A stretch of DNA of 64,000 nt from Plasmodium coatneyi (taxonomy: Eukaryota > Apicomplexa > Aconoidasida > Haemosporida > Plasmodiidae), in the NCBI RefSeq assembly GCF_001680005.1, contig NC_033567.1:682001-746000 (forward strand), written 5' to 3'. The notes beneath the pieces are model-generated. The model worked only from the letters and a program-made list of their open reading frames with translations, made no database searches and was not told where the DNA came from. Both the position numbers and the translations under genes were made by a program. This document shows positions 1 to 10,765 of this stretch, piece by piece. Numbering within the stretch: position 1 is the first letter of the stretch; every line of letters begins with the position of its first letter.

Positions 1-1175
1 AATGTAATTCGCCAAAAATAGTGAAGTAAAATGGCACACAAAAGGAATGGACACAGGGTACAGCCCATCACATTAATCTCTCGTTCCACTCCGCCCCCAT
101 GATTGACCTCCTTGTATCGATGCCAAGACCCCCACATTTTTATACGACCGCGATACGAAATAAAGCAAAATGAAACAATAAATGAGTGGAAAAACAAAGA
201 GAAAGAATAATCGCACACATATTTTTTTTCATTACATCCTGTATGGTTTTATATTTATATTTTATTCACCATCCCACGTACACCAATTGTGTAAAGGCAC
301 AGATGCCCCGATAACCTCTCAGCGATGTTCATTGCAGACGTCCCAATGGCAATAAGGTTGGAGAGTCTACATAAATGTGTGTATTTTTGTTTTCTTCTTG
401 CAAAAAGGAAAAATGGAAAATTTTCGTACAATCAGATATGGATATACAACGCTACATCCATGTGTGTGCATTTGGAAGAGCACGCATATGTATAATACCC
501 ATTTAGACCTCATTTTTTCATATTAAGGCGTTCGAAGGGGAGGATGTAGAAGCCAATCGGTGCTCCCACTTAACAGGGCGGAGAGAAACCCTTACACTTT
601 GCGAAAAAAAAAAAAAAAAAAAAAAAAAAAGACAAACAAGCAAATATGCAAGCAAAAAAGGAGCACAGAAATGACAAAATGGAGAAAAAAAAAAAAAAAA
701 AAACACACATTTAAAGCCGAAAATTATTTTAATCGCGTAAAAACATAACAATAATTCATTCACATTTTTTCGAAGCTGCTGAAATAATGCCAAGCATGAC
801 CTTTGCAATGTTTCTTACGAATATTCTTAAATCCCAGTAGGGGGAGACAAAAAAAGGAAATTCCCCTTTTCAACAAACCCGCATTTTTTACCATTTTGTA
901 ATTGCACCAATTGGCGACGGTTTCAATTAGGGGGCCCAAATAGCACTACTCGAACGATGCTCCCATATTTGGCATAGCTACTGCTAATTGTTCACCCGGA
1001 AAGTGACAAGACCATATTTCCTTTGGCATTCCTATGTGAAAAATAGAATAACCACTTTTCTGCGAAATTGCCCCTCACCGCATCCATAGATGTGACGGAT
1101 TTGCACTAATCCCTTAGGCGTATGACATCCACGCACCCCCATCCTCAGTAACTTTATTTTCACAAGCATAATTAA
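1..1175. other. Intergenic region upstream of the MNS1-like gene
   Basis: No convincing gene is seen. The stretch holds poly(A) runs near 605-630 and 684-701. Short open frames crossing these runs translate to Lys or Phe homopolymers and are not credible. It presumably carries the promoter and 5' leader of the coiled-coil gene that starts at 1176. Confidence 0.6.
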
Positions 1176-2663
1176 ATGAAACGATACAATGAAAAGACAA
1201 TCAACGCGAGGATCCAGAGGGAGCAGAAGAATGAATACGCTCGAGAAAGAATACAGAACGATTTGAAATTAGACACGTACAGCAAAATACAGGGAATATC
1301 GATAGACAAAGCTGACGCAGCGCAAACAAAGAAGCAACAAGAGGAGTCATTTAAGAGAGAAAACGAAACGGACGAAAGTCAACTTCACAAAAAAGGCAAC
1401 AATTCCAATGGGGGGGATGAACAGGAATATTTCACATCACTACAATTTGACAGCGAGAAAATTAAAGAAAATCGATTGAGACAATGTGAGTTATTAAATG
1501 AAAAGCAAAAAAAAGAAAAAGAAATAGCAGATGAAGCGCTCAGACAAAAAGCCATAGAACAAACATTGCAAAATGACGAAGGATATAAACAATTAAAAGG
1601 AAAATTAGAAGAAATAGCTACGTTAAAAATAAGGGAGAATCAAATCCGTGATGCGAAATTTAACAAAGTAAAAGAAACAGAAGATGAAAAAAAACGAATT
1701 GAAAAACAAAGGGAAGATTTACTCAAAAAAGAAGAATTGGAAGAGGAAGAAAAAAAAAAAAAAAATTATGAAAAAGTTATGGAAACCAAAATGGAATTAC
1801 AACAACAAATACAAGAAAATATGAACAAGAAGAAAAACAAATTTTACGGAACTGCACAAGAAAGAAGCAACATCGAAAATATAGTTAAAAATTACAATGA
1901 AGAAGAAAGAAAAAAAAAGGAAGATGAGTTATTAAAACAGAAAAAGCTACTAAAAGAATTTCAAGAACAAATTGAATTGAAAAATAAAAAAAAACAACTT
2001 GAAAAGAAAAAAGAATTAGAAGAGGAACTGAAGAATCAAGAATATATTAAACAGAAGGAAGAAAAAATTAAAAACTTACAAAAAAAAAAGCAAGAAAAAT
2101 GTCTAGAAAAGCAAAGAGTTGTCAACGAATTGGCACATAAGGAATATCTCATAAGTAAAGAAAAAGAAACTCTCGACGAGCTCCTAAACAAAGTGTACAT
2201 TGAAGAACACGACTTTAAGGAAAAACAAAAAGAAATTAAAGAAAACGAAAAAAAATTACAACTCAAAAATGAAATGATAAAACAACTCGAAATTGACATC
2301 CAATTAAAGGAACAAAAGAGACAAAAGGAAAAGGAAGACGACGAAAAGAGAAAAATTGAAATACTTGAAGAAAAAAAAAAATTAGATAAAATTGATCAAT
2401 ATACTGATAAAAAAAGGAAGGAAAAATTATTGCAATATAGGAAAGAAATATACGAAACCTTCCAACAGAAAAAGGAGGCAGTCAAAGACGAGCGCCTACA
2501 GGAAGAAATGGAAAAGAATAAACTTCTCGAGGAGCAGAAGGAGTACGAGGAACTCATAAATAAGGAGAAGATGAAGCTCCTCCAGAAATACAGCAAAGAC
2601 ATTTTGGAAAACCTGCCTGAAGATGTCTACGATAGCTTGAAGAAGAAGAACATCATTACGTAG
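1176..2663 (+). CDS. MNS1: MNS1-like axonemal coiled-coil protein (trichohyalin-plectin-homology family)
   Basis: A single exon encodes 495 residues, almost all Lys/Glu-rich heptad-like coiled coil from about residue 90 to the end. The C-terminus, INKEKMKLLQKYSKDILENL followed by PEDVY, lines up with the end of animal MNS1 (IEEERLKLLKEHATNLLGYL then PKGVF), and the total length matches human MNS1. MNS1 is a flagellar microtubule-inner/axonemal protein, so a role in the male gamete flagellum is inferred. The N-terminal 90 residues are more polar and less coiled. The start is the first ATG of the frame (aaATGAAACG). It is convergent with SMU1 downstream. Coiled-coil composition can mimic homology, so the family call rests mainly on the C-terminal motif. 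Confidence 0.72.
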   Translation: MKRYNEKTINARIQREQKNEYARERIQNDLKLDTYSKIQGISIDKADAAQTKKQQEESFKRENETDESQLHKKGNNSNGGDEQEYFTSLQFDSEKIKENRLRQCELLNEKQKKEKEIADEALRQKAIEQTLQNDEGYKQLKGKLEEIATLKIRENQIRDAKFNKVKETEDEKKRIEKQREDLLKKEELEEEEKKKKNYEKVMETKMELQQQIQENMNKKKNKFYGTAQERSNIENIVKNYNEEERKKKEDELLKQKKLLKEFQEQIELKNKKKQLEKKKELEEELKNQEYIKQKEEKIKNLQKKKQEKCLEKQRVVNELAHKEYLISKEKETLDELLNKVYIEEHDFKEKQKEIKENEKKLQLKNEMIKQLEIDIQLKEQKRQKEKEDDEKRKIEILEEKKKLDKIDQYTDKKRKEKLLQYRKEIYETFQQKKEAVKDERLQEEMEKNKLLEEQKEYEELINKEKMKLLQKYSKDILENLPEDVYDSLKKKNIIT

Positions 2664-3520
2664 GGGGGCTGTCTAGTGCGCAGGTCACGTGGACCTGCGA
2701 AACTGGGAGCCATCCTCACCCCTTCACAGGGGTTACCACAATGCGCCATTTAAAAAATTACGAGTGGACGAAAAAAAGGGGGGTTAAAATGTGGAGGGTT
2801 AAAATACGGGGGACAACAAATGGAAGCCAACATATGGGAGCCAAAAAACCACAAACAAGCAACTACATGTGAAAACTCTCTTAACAAAAAAAAAAAAAAA
2901 AAAAAAAAAGACAACGTGGGGCGAAGGGGCATAGCACGTCTTTTCCCGATGTGTGTGCTCTTCACCCCATGCATAGGAGCCAAGACGTAAGTCTTTTCAT
3001 CCTAACATGCTGTAAAATAAATGCTCAACATCTACGCTTCTTACACAATGTACACTGATTTTCTTCCTCAATTATGCTGCACACTCTGCATGCATCATAG
3101 AAATAAATTATGAAAAAAAAAAAAAAAAAAAAAAAAACTAACAAAGGGGGGTAGCCAATGGAATAAAATACACCTAAACGGAATATATGCAAGGGGAGTA
3201 ATCTTCCTCGATTCTTCTCCGCAATGGTACGATCGGGCCCTTTTGCAGCTTTGTCCACATTTGAAAAGACCTTCATTCATCAGGGTGAAGGAGTGAAGTG
3301 GCCACTCCAAACAGATGGGTGTCTAGCCAGGTGGATCCATTTGAACAGACATACAAGAATGACCCATCACGTTTGGATATTGGATACATTACTTTTTTCC
3401 TTTCTTCCTATGCTATGTTATGTTACTTTACGATTTGCAGGGGCTGGAGTTTCATTACCATGGGGTCGCTTTTATTGGGATTGACAGATGCGGTGGAAAA
3501 ATGCGCTCCTCCCCTCCCCG
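2664..3520. other. Convergent intergenic region
   Basis: This stretch lies between the 3' ends of the MNS1-like gene (+) and SMU1 (-). It contains poly(A) runs at about 2886-2908 and 3115-3137. No coding segment with normal composition was found; it presumably holds both 3' UTRs. Confidence 0.6.
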
Positions 3521-5095
3521 CTACTGTATCACGTTCAGGGTACCGTCAAGTGCCCAGGTGGCCATGAGATCCTGACTAGTGTGATGGAGCACCCCGAGGG
3601 CGTCTTCCTCGAGGACCTTGAGCTGCGTCTCCAGTTTGGCAGTGTTATAATTAAAGCAATATAAGTACTGGTTTTCCGCCAAACAGTAGACATATTTAGA
3701 ATTGGGGGAGAGGCACGCAGAGACAAAGTGCACAGGGTTTTCCTCCTCCTTGTCTGCTAAATATGTGTAAGTCTTAATAATCTGTCCTTTAAAATTCATA
3801 AGGTAGCAATAGGGTGACTTAGAACATACTAGGATAAGTTCGTCCAGCGTTTTTGTTAACAAAGTGATGGTATGGACAGAGGGAAAAATTATATTATCTT
3901 TTATATTGTAATATACATAAAATGAAGTAATACATTCACAAGTTTTCTGATTATATATAAATATCTTCCCTTCTTCTGTGCCACATATGACCCTAGAATT
4001 ATCTAATGAGTACACAGCAGAGTGGACAACAGTAGAGTGTTTTCTAAACTCTTTTAAACATTTCAACGATTTTAATCCAAAAATTTTAACAGAAAGATCA
4101 TATGAGGATGTTAAGATTTGTGTCTGATCATTATTAAAATGAACAGATGTTACTGCGTTCGTGTGTGCATTAATAGTTCTTAGACAAGAACCCGTTTTTA
4201 TTTTCCATATTTTGATTAGCCCCTTAGAATCTCCACTAATTAAAATTTCATCATCTTTACTAATGCATAGAGCAACAATGGGATTGTCATGCATCATGAT
4301 GTTATTATTATGTTGGTAAGTTAAATCGCTGTTTAACTGTCCAGTTAGCCAACTCCATACTTCTATGAACCCATCAGACGAACCCGTAATTAAATAATCG
4401 TGACTGTACGAACATATACAACATTCTACATTGGATTCTTTTCCAAAACTTATACTTTTTAGAATTCTCTCTGGGTACACATCTATACCTTTGGATTCGT
4501 CTTTTTCTAAATTTCTAAAAATATCAAAATTGTCATTTTCTTTATTTTTTTTTATAAGGTTGTGATGATTCTGCCATTTTAATGCCATACCTAGTAGGGC
4601 CAATAATCTAGACGGTGCACATGAAGTTATTTCATTGTTAATCATCATACATATATTATTCCTTCTTTCCTCTTTTGTTATTCCATCGTAGAGAACATTT
4701 TTATTAACATGTTTACTGTTCATGGTGAGAAGATCTTCCAACTTGTGATATTTTTCTCCATACATCTTTTTCATTTTTTTAAATATAATGCATTCACTCA
4801 TTATCTTTTCGGCTAGCTCATTTTCCTTATATTCTATAAGTTCGCATATTAACTGTTCATACAGATTTATGAGTGTTTCGTCAGATAACTCGATTGTTGT
4901 TATATTGTAGAGAACATTTTTCCAGTCACCTTTGTGTATGTCTCTTATGAGCATTTCCACGTTGCTTGCTGCGTTTAGTTTTACATTGCTTTCTTCCTGC
5001 AAAACGTAAAAGGACCTCATTAAGTTATTTTCCTTCAAGTACTGCAGGATCAGTCGTATGACGTCTGGGGCTGCCACGTTCAGGTTGTTCGCCAT
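3521..5095 (-). CDS. SMU1: SMU1, WD40 spliceosomal protein
   Basis: The gene encodes 524 residues in one exon. A LisH motif near residues 7-36 (VIRLILQYLKENNL) is followed by a CTLH-like region and the family-specific stretch PSRLLALLGMALKWQ. The C-terminal half is a WD40 propeller with blades such as LITGSSDGFIEVWS, LISGDSKGLIKIWK and ILTSSYDLSVKIFG. Length and motif order match animal SMU1 (513 residues). SMU1 works with RED in the spliceosomal B complex, activating splicing of short introns, in the nucleus. An in-frame codon upstream at 5122 gives nine extra residues, but the ATG at 5095 (MANNLNVAAPDV) matches the conserved N-terminus better. The gene is divergent from ATP synthase gamma. 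Confidence 0.93.
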   Translation of the reverse strand: MANNLNVAAPDVIRLILQYLKENNLMRSFYVLQEESNVKLNAASNVEMLIRDIHKGDWKNVLYNITTIELSDETLINLYEQLICELIEYKENELAEKIMSECIIFKKMKKMYGEKYHKLEDLLTMNSKHVNKNVLYDGITKEERRNNICMMINNEITSCAPSRLLALLGMALKWQNHHNLIKKNKENDNFDIFRNLEKDESKGIDVYPERILKSISFGKESNVECCICSYSHDYLITGSSDGFIEVWSWLTGQLNSDLTYQHNNNIMMHDNPIVALCISKDDEILISGDSKGLIKIWKIKTGSCLRTINAHTNAVTSVHFNNDQTQILTSSYDLSVKIFGLKSLKCLKEFRKHSTVVHSAVYSLDNSRVICGTEEGKIFIYNQKTCECITSFYVYYNIKDNIIFPSVHTITLLTKTLDELILVCSKSPYCYLMNFKGQIIKTYTYLADKEEENPVHFVSACLSPNSKYVYCLAENQYLYCFNYNTAKLETQLKVLEEDALGVLHHTSQDLMATWALDGTLNVIQ

Positions 5096-6136
5096 TTTGT
5101 GATTAAATTGGGGGTTGTCCACGTCGCCCCCCCTCCTTTTCTATCCCTTCCGCTTCTTTGACGTACTTCCACTTGGGCCACAGTGCGTTGGCTTTGCCCC
5201 CCTCTCTAAGGTGGATAAATTGGTAGAAAGGTAGGTTGTCAAAAAAAAATGGTAAGGTCTCAAAGTGCCAATTAGCGAACTGACCAACTGCAGGAAGGGA
5301 CCGACTTTTTCTCTCTCTTCGTGACGTGATCAGAGTAAACGCTGCGAATCTTTTTTTATTTTTTTTTCTTCCCTTAGCGAGGTGAGTCGTCCTGTTTGGA
5401 AGTATCCTTTTTGGGTCAGTTCTGCGCTTAACTATGGCCTTTTTTTTTTTTTTTTTTTTTGCTCTAAAGAGTGTACATAAATAGCGGTTACTAATACGTG
5501 AAAGATATGCCTCCCCGCTCGGGTATTTGTTTTTTTTTTTTATATATTTTCCCCCACCGGCATACTTACTGCACCAGGGGGAATAATAGCAATAATGAGG
5601 AATTCCTTCAGTCACGCAAGTCAAGTTAGAGTGGGGGGAGTTAAGCTTGTTCACATTTGGTTTTATTTCTTTCCCGTGTGATAAGAATTACACGCGAAAA
5701 ACCTTACCCAATGAAGGAAAAAAATTAACCGCGGGTGAGCGCGCAGTGATGGGCTTTTTACGTGCACTTGCATACAAGTTAAGCACACAAAGTGGCACTG
5801 TCAACACTTTGAATACATGTACACGCCCTAAGAGCAACTCCCTTTCAACGACGTCGCCCTTTTTCCGCTGAGGATTCTCGCCAAGAAGTATCTCCCAGCA
5901 ACACACAGCTGGATAACCCCTCAACGCAGGAGAGATAACAAAGAAAAAAAAAAAAAAAATGCATTTTATGAAACAGCCACAACGCGACTTCTAGCGCTTA
6001 GCAAGGTTAAGAGAGAGAAGGCCTTACCTTGAATGAGTGAGGGGTGTATCAAAGGTTTGCGCCATCACGAGGATTAGCAGAATCACCAACACTAGCAACC
6101 ACAGCGCCAATTTCACCCCTGTGTAAGAACAGCAAA
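5096..6136. other. Divergent intergenic region (SMU1 / ATP synthase gamma)
   Basis: About 1 kb between two divergently transcribed housekeeping genes, so it likely contains both promoters. Poly(T) tracts occur at 5441-5460 and near 5531-5542, and a poly(A) run near 5943-5959. The 183-codon minus-strand frame here crosses a homopolymer and shows no domain, so it is not called. Confidence 0.55.
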
Positions 6137-7476
6137 ATGGCATGGAACAACAAACTGCTAATTTGCGCAGAACAATGCGCACTGAACAACCTGAGCATAA
6201 TGGCGAAGAGAAACTTCGCAAGCGACAACCTCAGATCCTTATCGCTCCGAATGAAGTCAATCAAGTCCATCCAGAAAATCACGAAAGCAATGAAAATGGT
6301 TGCCGCATCCAAATTTAAAGGGGACCAAAGAAGGTTAGAAAATTGCAAACACTTCTCTACCCCACTAACAGATATATTTAACAAATTAAACAAACAAGAA
6401 ATGCACAAAAAAAATGAAGACCTTGCAATCGTCGCCATCTCATCAGACAAAGGACTATGCGGTAGTGTCAATTCTTCTGTCTCTAGAGTTTGCAAAAAAT
6501 TATTAGAAAATGAACAAGTGGACAACGAACTTGTCAATAACATTGCCCCCAATAAAATTTACGTGTATGGTATAGGAGAAAAAATCAGATCAGCTTTAAA
6601 TAGATTGCATGGAGATAAATTTGAAGCCATCTACAATGAGTACAATAAAATTCCCATAAATTTCCTCACATGTGCATATATTGCCGAACGTATAATAAAA
6701 AAGAACCACAGTAATTTGCTCATTGTTTACAATAATTTTAAGTCAGCCATATCTTTTGATACGAAAATATTAAGTGTTTTTTCGGAGAAGCAACTTAAAA
6801 AAATGAACAAAAAGGAGCTAGCCACTTTTGAGTTTGAGCCCGAACTTGATCATATTTTTAAGGACATTTATGAGTTCTACTTTGCCTCCCTCATTTATAA
6901 CTGCATCATAGAGAATTTGGCCGCCGAGCAGGTAAGGAAATACATACAACGGGTAGGGCGAAAGCGCAACCTCTACATATATAGGCAATTTCCCAGGGGG
7001 ACACTCTCATCCAGTTAGTCAGTTGGGGTCGCCCCTCCCCCATACCATGTACCTCGCACAGTAGACATACATACGTAGATTGTACACCCTCCACATTTAA
7101 TTCGATGCATTATACTTCCCCCTGCCCCTTATGCAGTCCGCCCGAATGACAGCTATGGACAACGCCTCCTCTAGTGCCACCGAAATGCTGGACGCCCTTT
7201 CTCTGAAGTATAACAGGGCGAGACAGGTAAATGGGGAAAGCAGAAAAAACATGTGGAGAAAAAAAAAAAAAAATACGTTCAACGAATTGGTGGTTCACCA
7301 ATCCACGGTCGAACACACCTTGGATCAGCAGATTGGTCCACCACTTTAGTCGTTGCTTCTGCCGTCCAATTCGTGTGATCCCCGTTTATACACCCGTCTT
7401 CTCCCCCTTCTCCCATTCGCAGTCTAAAATTACGTTGGAGCTTATCGAAATTATATCCGGTGCGAACGCCTTGTAG
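6137..7476 (+). CDS. ATPG: ATP synthase F1 gamma subunit, mitochondrial
   Basis: Three exons are read as 6137-6931, 7137-7226 and 7423-7476, all phase 0, giving 312 residues. After a putative mitochondrial leader comes the family N-terminal helix (RMKSIKSIQKITKAMKMVAA). A catalytic-core segment with SSDKGLCGSVN follows. Exons 2 and 3 encode the conserved C-terminal helix (ARMTAMDNASSSATEMLD, then LELIEIISGANAL). Donors are gtaagg and gtaaat; acceptors are tgcag and cgcag. The gamma subunit is the rotating central stalk of F1. The start at 6137 (aaaATGGCATGG) was preferred over an upstream in-frame ATG at 6044 because it gives a normal-length leader, but this remains open. Without splicing the frame stops at 7018 inside intron 1. 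Confidence 0.93.
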
Positions 7477-9388
7477 CGCTCTCGTAATGAGGACAGCCTA
7501 TCTGTTCATGCGTGAAGCGCGGTCAGACATTCTCTCTAGGAATGAGTCATTTGTCGCAGTGCGGACCTATGACCTCACTGTTACGCGAATATAATACCAC
7601 GTACACATCACCCCGTTTGGAGAAGATATATTTTTTTGCATTTCCCCCCACGCGCCCACTCGGGTTTATCTACGTGACAGAAGAGGATACACCAAAATGG
7701 AAATAAAAAAAACACACATAAAAGTGTCTTCCGTTTTGAGATTTTTTTTTTTTTTTTTTTGAATAACTTCGGCTAACTGTGGTCAGTTGGAAGCCCAAGT
7801 GGTTTTACATATAAATGTACATACACGCTGCACACTTTTTGTGCAAATAATTTTTTTCCTGTTCCGCCACGGGGGACACCCGTCTGTATATTACGACGGT
7901 AACTCTGCGACGCTGCCCCAGCAAAACTAGTGGCCCGTGGTTAAATATAAAAAAAGAGGAAAAGAGGAAGGGATAATAACAATCTGATTTAATGATAACA
8001 TGCCTATAAAGGCACTGCGAATTGGATTCTTCAACTTTGGCATAAACATATGCTGCACTTCCACAGGCACAATCTAGTATCCACCTCAAGGTGTTGTGTG
8101 CGGGCAGGTAAACATACCACATAATCAGCTCATTGCCTGGTGTATTGTTTTACGATTTCTCTTCATTTAGCATTCGAGGGAAAACACTCGTTTGCTTCTT
8201 TGCAGAAGATCTCTTTTTCATATTTCCATCACAAGGGTAATTTTTTTTTTCTTTTTTTTGTGCAAAAATGGGGAATATAAATTAATCAATTGAAAAAAAG
8301 AAAATGAAAAAAAAAAGGTGAATTAGAATAAACACGTGATACGTAAAAGATTTTTTCCCCTAACGGATAAGCTACGTTTTAACTTGAGCGTATTACCCAT
8401 AACTGCTGCGCATAGTTAACATGTAACAAAAGAACAGGCCGCCGCTTAACGTGGGAGTACAGCGGAAGGAGAAAATTCGCAGTTCACACATTGCGGATTT
8501 CAGTGAACAAAAATGAGTGGAAGGTGAATAATCCAGGCGTTTTTTTTTTTTTTTTTTCTCACTTTCCATTTCTGTTCAAAAGTTAGAAGATTATCACCCG
8601 AGCTGACGTATGCCCACAAATATATGTACATAAGCGGCATGTATACTTCCCTCCATTCTGTTTGAGCGCATGTTCTTGTACAGTGGGTGCATTCATAAAG
8701 AATACAGGGTCGTTTCGACGAGTCATTTGGGCGATAGTCTTTTTGAAGCAGTTCTCCCCCATTGTCAGGAGCTCACTTTTTTGTTTTTCCACTTTTGGGT
8801 TAACTCCCATCAGGTGAACGAGCTCTTAGTGGTCACCCAATACTTCGTCATTCATCATCGAAAACACGATTTGGAAGAAGCAAAAATTTGGGTGATTTTC
8901 CCACATTCCAAATTATTTAATTGCAGCTGCCATGCGAATTCGTCCTCACTGTGTGGCATAGCGGCATTTTTCGCCTCCCTCCACTGCGTGCGTTTTTTTT
9001 TTTTTTTTTCCCGTGCTGGGAACTCATGAAGTAGTAGGAAGGTTGTTTACACGACAGTAACAACGGACTTCAGGGCGAAATTCCGTACTTTTCTCCCCCA
9101 CGAAGCACGTAACCAAGAAGGGCATTATTTTCGCCCGTCGAAGATCCCCCACGCAAATACCGTATGGCACGACTGCTCAGAAGCGCTAGGGCTGTGTTGA
9201 GAGATAATTTGGAAGGAAAAAAAAAACGAAAAACAAGTCGAAGAGAAGGTGAGAAAAGTAGGAGGACCTTTCATCGCATAGAGGGAATAAGTTGCCTTGA
9301 GTAGGAGAGGGGGACCCCTGGCTGTAGTTCCTCCCTCTGACCCCCTTGCCCATTTTTTCCTGGTCTTCCCCCACACACACCTGCAAAG
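7477..9388. other. Long intergenic region between ATP synthase gamma and AP-1 mu
   Basis: Almost 2 kb without a supportable gene. Poly(T) tracts lie at about 7741-7760, 8540-8557 and 8994-9010. Open frames of 64-119 codons on both strands show no domain, no compositional bias typical of the flanking genes and frequent homopolymer crossings. It should contain the ATP synthase gamma 3' UTR and the AP-1 mu promoter. Confidence 0.55.
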
Positions 9389-10765
9389 ATGGCGTGCATA
9401 AGCGCCATTTTCATTATCGACATGAAGGGGAAGGTAATCATCAACAGGAACTACCGAGGCGAAGTAAACCTAAACCTGACGGAGGTATTTTACAATTGCG
9501 TAATCGATCAGGAAGACAATCTGATAAAACCCATATTCCACGTGAATGGGCTGACCTACTGCTGGGTGGCATATAACAATATATACATCCTGGCGGTAAC
9601 GAGAAAAAACAGTAATGCAACATTGATCATCACATTTCTGTACAAACTAATCCAAGTACTGAAGGACTATTTTAAAGTGCTGGAGGAAGAGAGCATAAAG
9701 GACAACTTCGTAATTACCTATGAATTACTAGACGAAATGATTGACAATGGATTCCCCCAACTAAGTGAAGTGAAAATATTAAGAGAGTATATAAAAAATA
9801 AAGCCCACCAGTTAACAGTGAAAAATATAAAAATCCCATCAGCTATTACCAATTCGGTGTCTTGGAGGAATGAAGGAATAAAATACAAAAAAAACGAAAT
9901 ATTTTTGGACGTCATTGAAAGTTTAAACATCATAATATCATCCAATGGTACTGTCCTGAGGAGTGAAATTCTTGGGTGCCTAAAAATGAAGTCATACTTA
10001 TCAGGTATGCCCGAATTAAAGCTAGGATTAAATGATAAACTTTTGTTTAATAAAAATGTGAGCAATTTTAACAGCACAAGTAGTGGCGGTACTGGCAATG
10101 CAGGAAGTGGAGTTACCAATTCGAACTCGTCTAACGTCACCAATGTAAATACCCAGACGAATAGAACCAAGTTAGTAGAATTAGAGGACATGAAATTTCA
10201 TCAGTGTGTTCGTCTTTCCAAATTTGAAAATGATCGAACCATTTCTTTTATCCCTCCAGATGGCATATTCAATTTAATGACTTATCGTTTAAGTACACAT
10301 GTAAAACCGCTCTTCTGGCTAGACATTAATATTTCTAAAAAGTCTCTCACCAAAATAGAATATGTAGTGAAAGCTAAATCGCAGTTCAAAAATAAAAGCA
10401 TTGCAAATAATGTGGAGTTTCATTTACCCGTCCCCGCTGATGTAGATTCTCCACATTTTCAAACCTATATAGGAACTGTAAAATATTATCCAGATAAAGA
10501 TATCCTCATTTGGAAAATAAAACAATTTCAGGGACAAAAAGAATACATTATGAATGCCCAGTTTGGCTTACCTTCCATCGTGTCCAATGAAAATAAGGAC
10601 GTATATTACAAGAGGCCTGTAAATGTGAAGTTCGAAATACCCTACTTCACCGTTTCAGGCATCACCGTGCGGTACCTGAAAATTATTGAGAAAAGCGGCT
10701 ACCAGGCTTTGCCCTGGGTAAGGTACATCACGCAGAACGGCGATTATCAGGTTAGAATTTCCTAA
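9389..10765 (+). CDS. AP1M: AP-1 adaptor complex subunit mu
   Basis: A single exon encodes 458 residues. The N-terminal longin-type domain (IDMKGKVIINRNYRGEV, EEESIKDNFVITYELLDEM) is followed by the mu homology domain from about residue 150 (SWRNEGIKYKKNEIFLDVIE, SGMPELKLGLNDKLLF) and ends in EKSGYQALPWVRYITQNGDY. These signatures are characteristic of mu1 rather than mu2-mu4. Mu1 binds tyrosine-based YxxPhi cargo signals in clathrin/AP-1 coats at the trans-Golgi; in malaria parasites AP-1 is linked to rhoptry traffic. A low-complexity Asn/Ser/Thr/Gly insertion at about residues 225-258 lengthens the hinge in the mu homology domain, a common kind of expansion in Plasmodium. The start is aagATGGCG. 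Confidence 0.95.
   Translation: MACISAIFIIDMKGKVIINRNYRGEVNLNLTEVFYNCVIDQEDNLIKPIFHVNGLTYCWVAYNNIYILAVTRKNSNATLIITFLYKLIQVLKDYFKVLEEESIKDNFVITYELLDEMIDNGFPQLSEVKILREYIKNKAHQLTVKNIKIPSAITNSVSWRNEGIKYKKNEIFLDVIESLNIIISSNGTVLRSEILGCLKMKSYLSGMPELKLGLNDKLLFNKNVSNFNSTSSGGTGNAGSGVTNSNSSNVTNVNTQTNRTKLVELEDMKFHQCVRLSKFENDRTISFIPPDGIFNLMTYRLSTHVKPLFWLDINISKKSLTKIEYVVKAKSQFKNKSIANNVEFHLPVPADVDSPHFQTYIGTVKYYPDKDILIWKIKQFQGQKEYIMNAQFGLPSIVSNENKDVYYKRPVNVKFEIPYFTVSGITVRYLKIIEKSGYQALPWVRYITQNGDYQVRIS

Noticed and set aside
518..808. Frames of 62-96 codons near 600-700 on both strands
   Set aside because: They consist largely of Lys or Phe runs from homopolymers.
5103..5654. 183-codon open frame on the minus strand upstream of SMU1
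   Set aside because: It crosses a poly(T) run that reads as poly-Lys, has no domain, and sits in a divergent promoter region.
6932..7018. Direct read-through of the ATP synthase gamma frame to the stop at 7018
   Set aside because: It would remove the conserved C-terminal helix, which is found intact in two downstream exons with good splice signals.
8583..9029. Overlapping frames on both strands between ATP synthase gamma and AP-1 mu
   Set aside because: No recognisable domain, Phe run at the end of the plus-strand frame, and composition as in other intergenic DNA.
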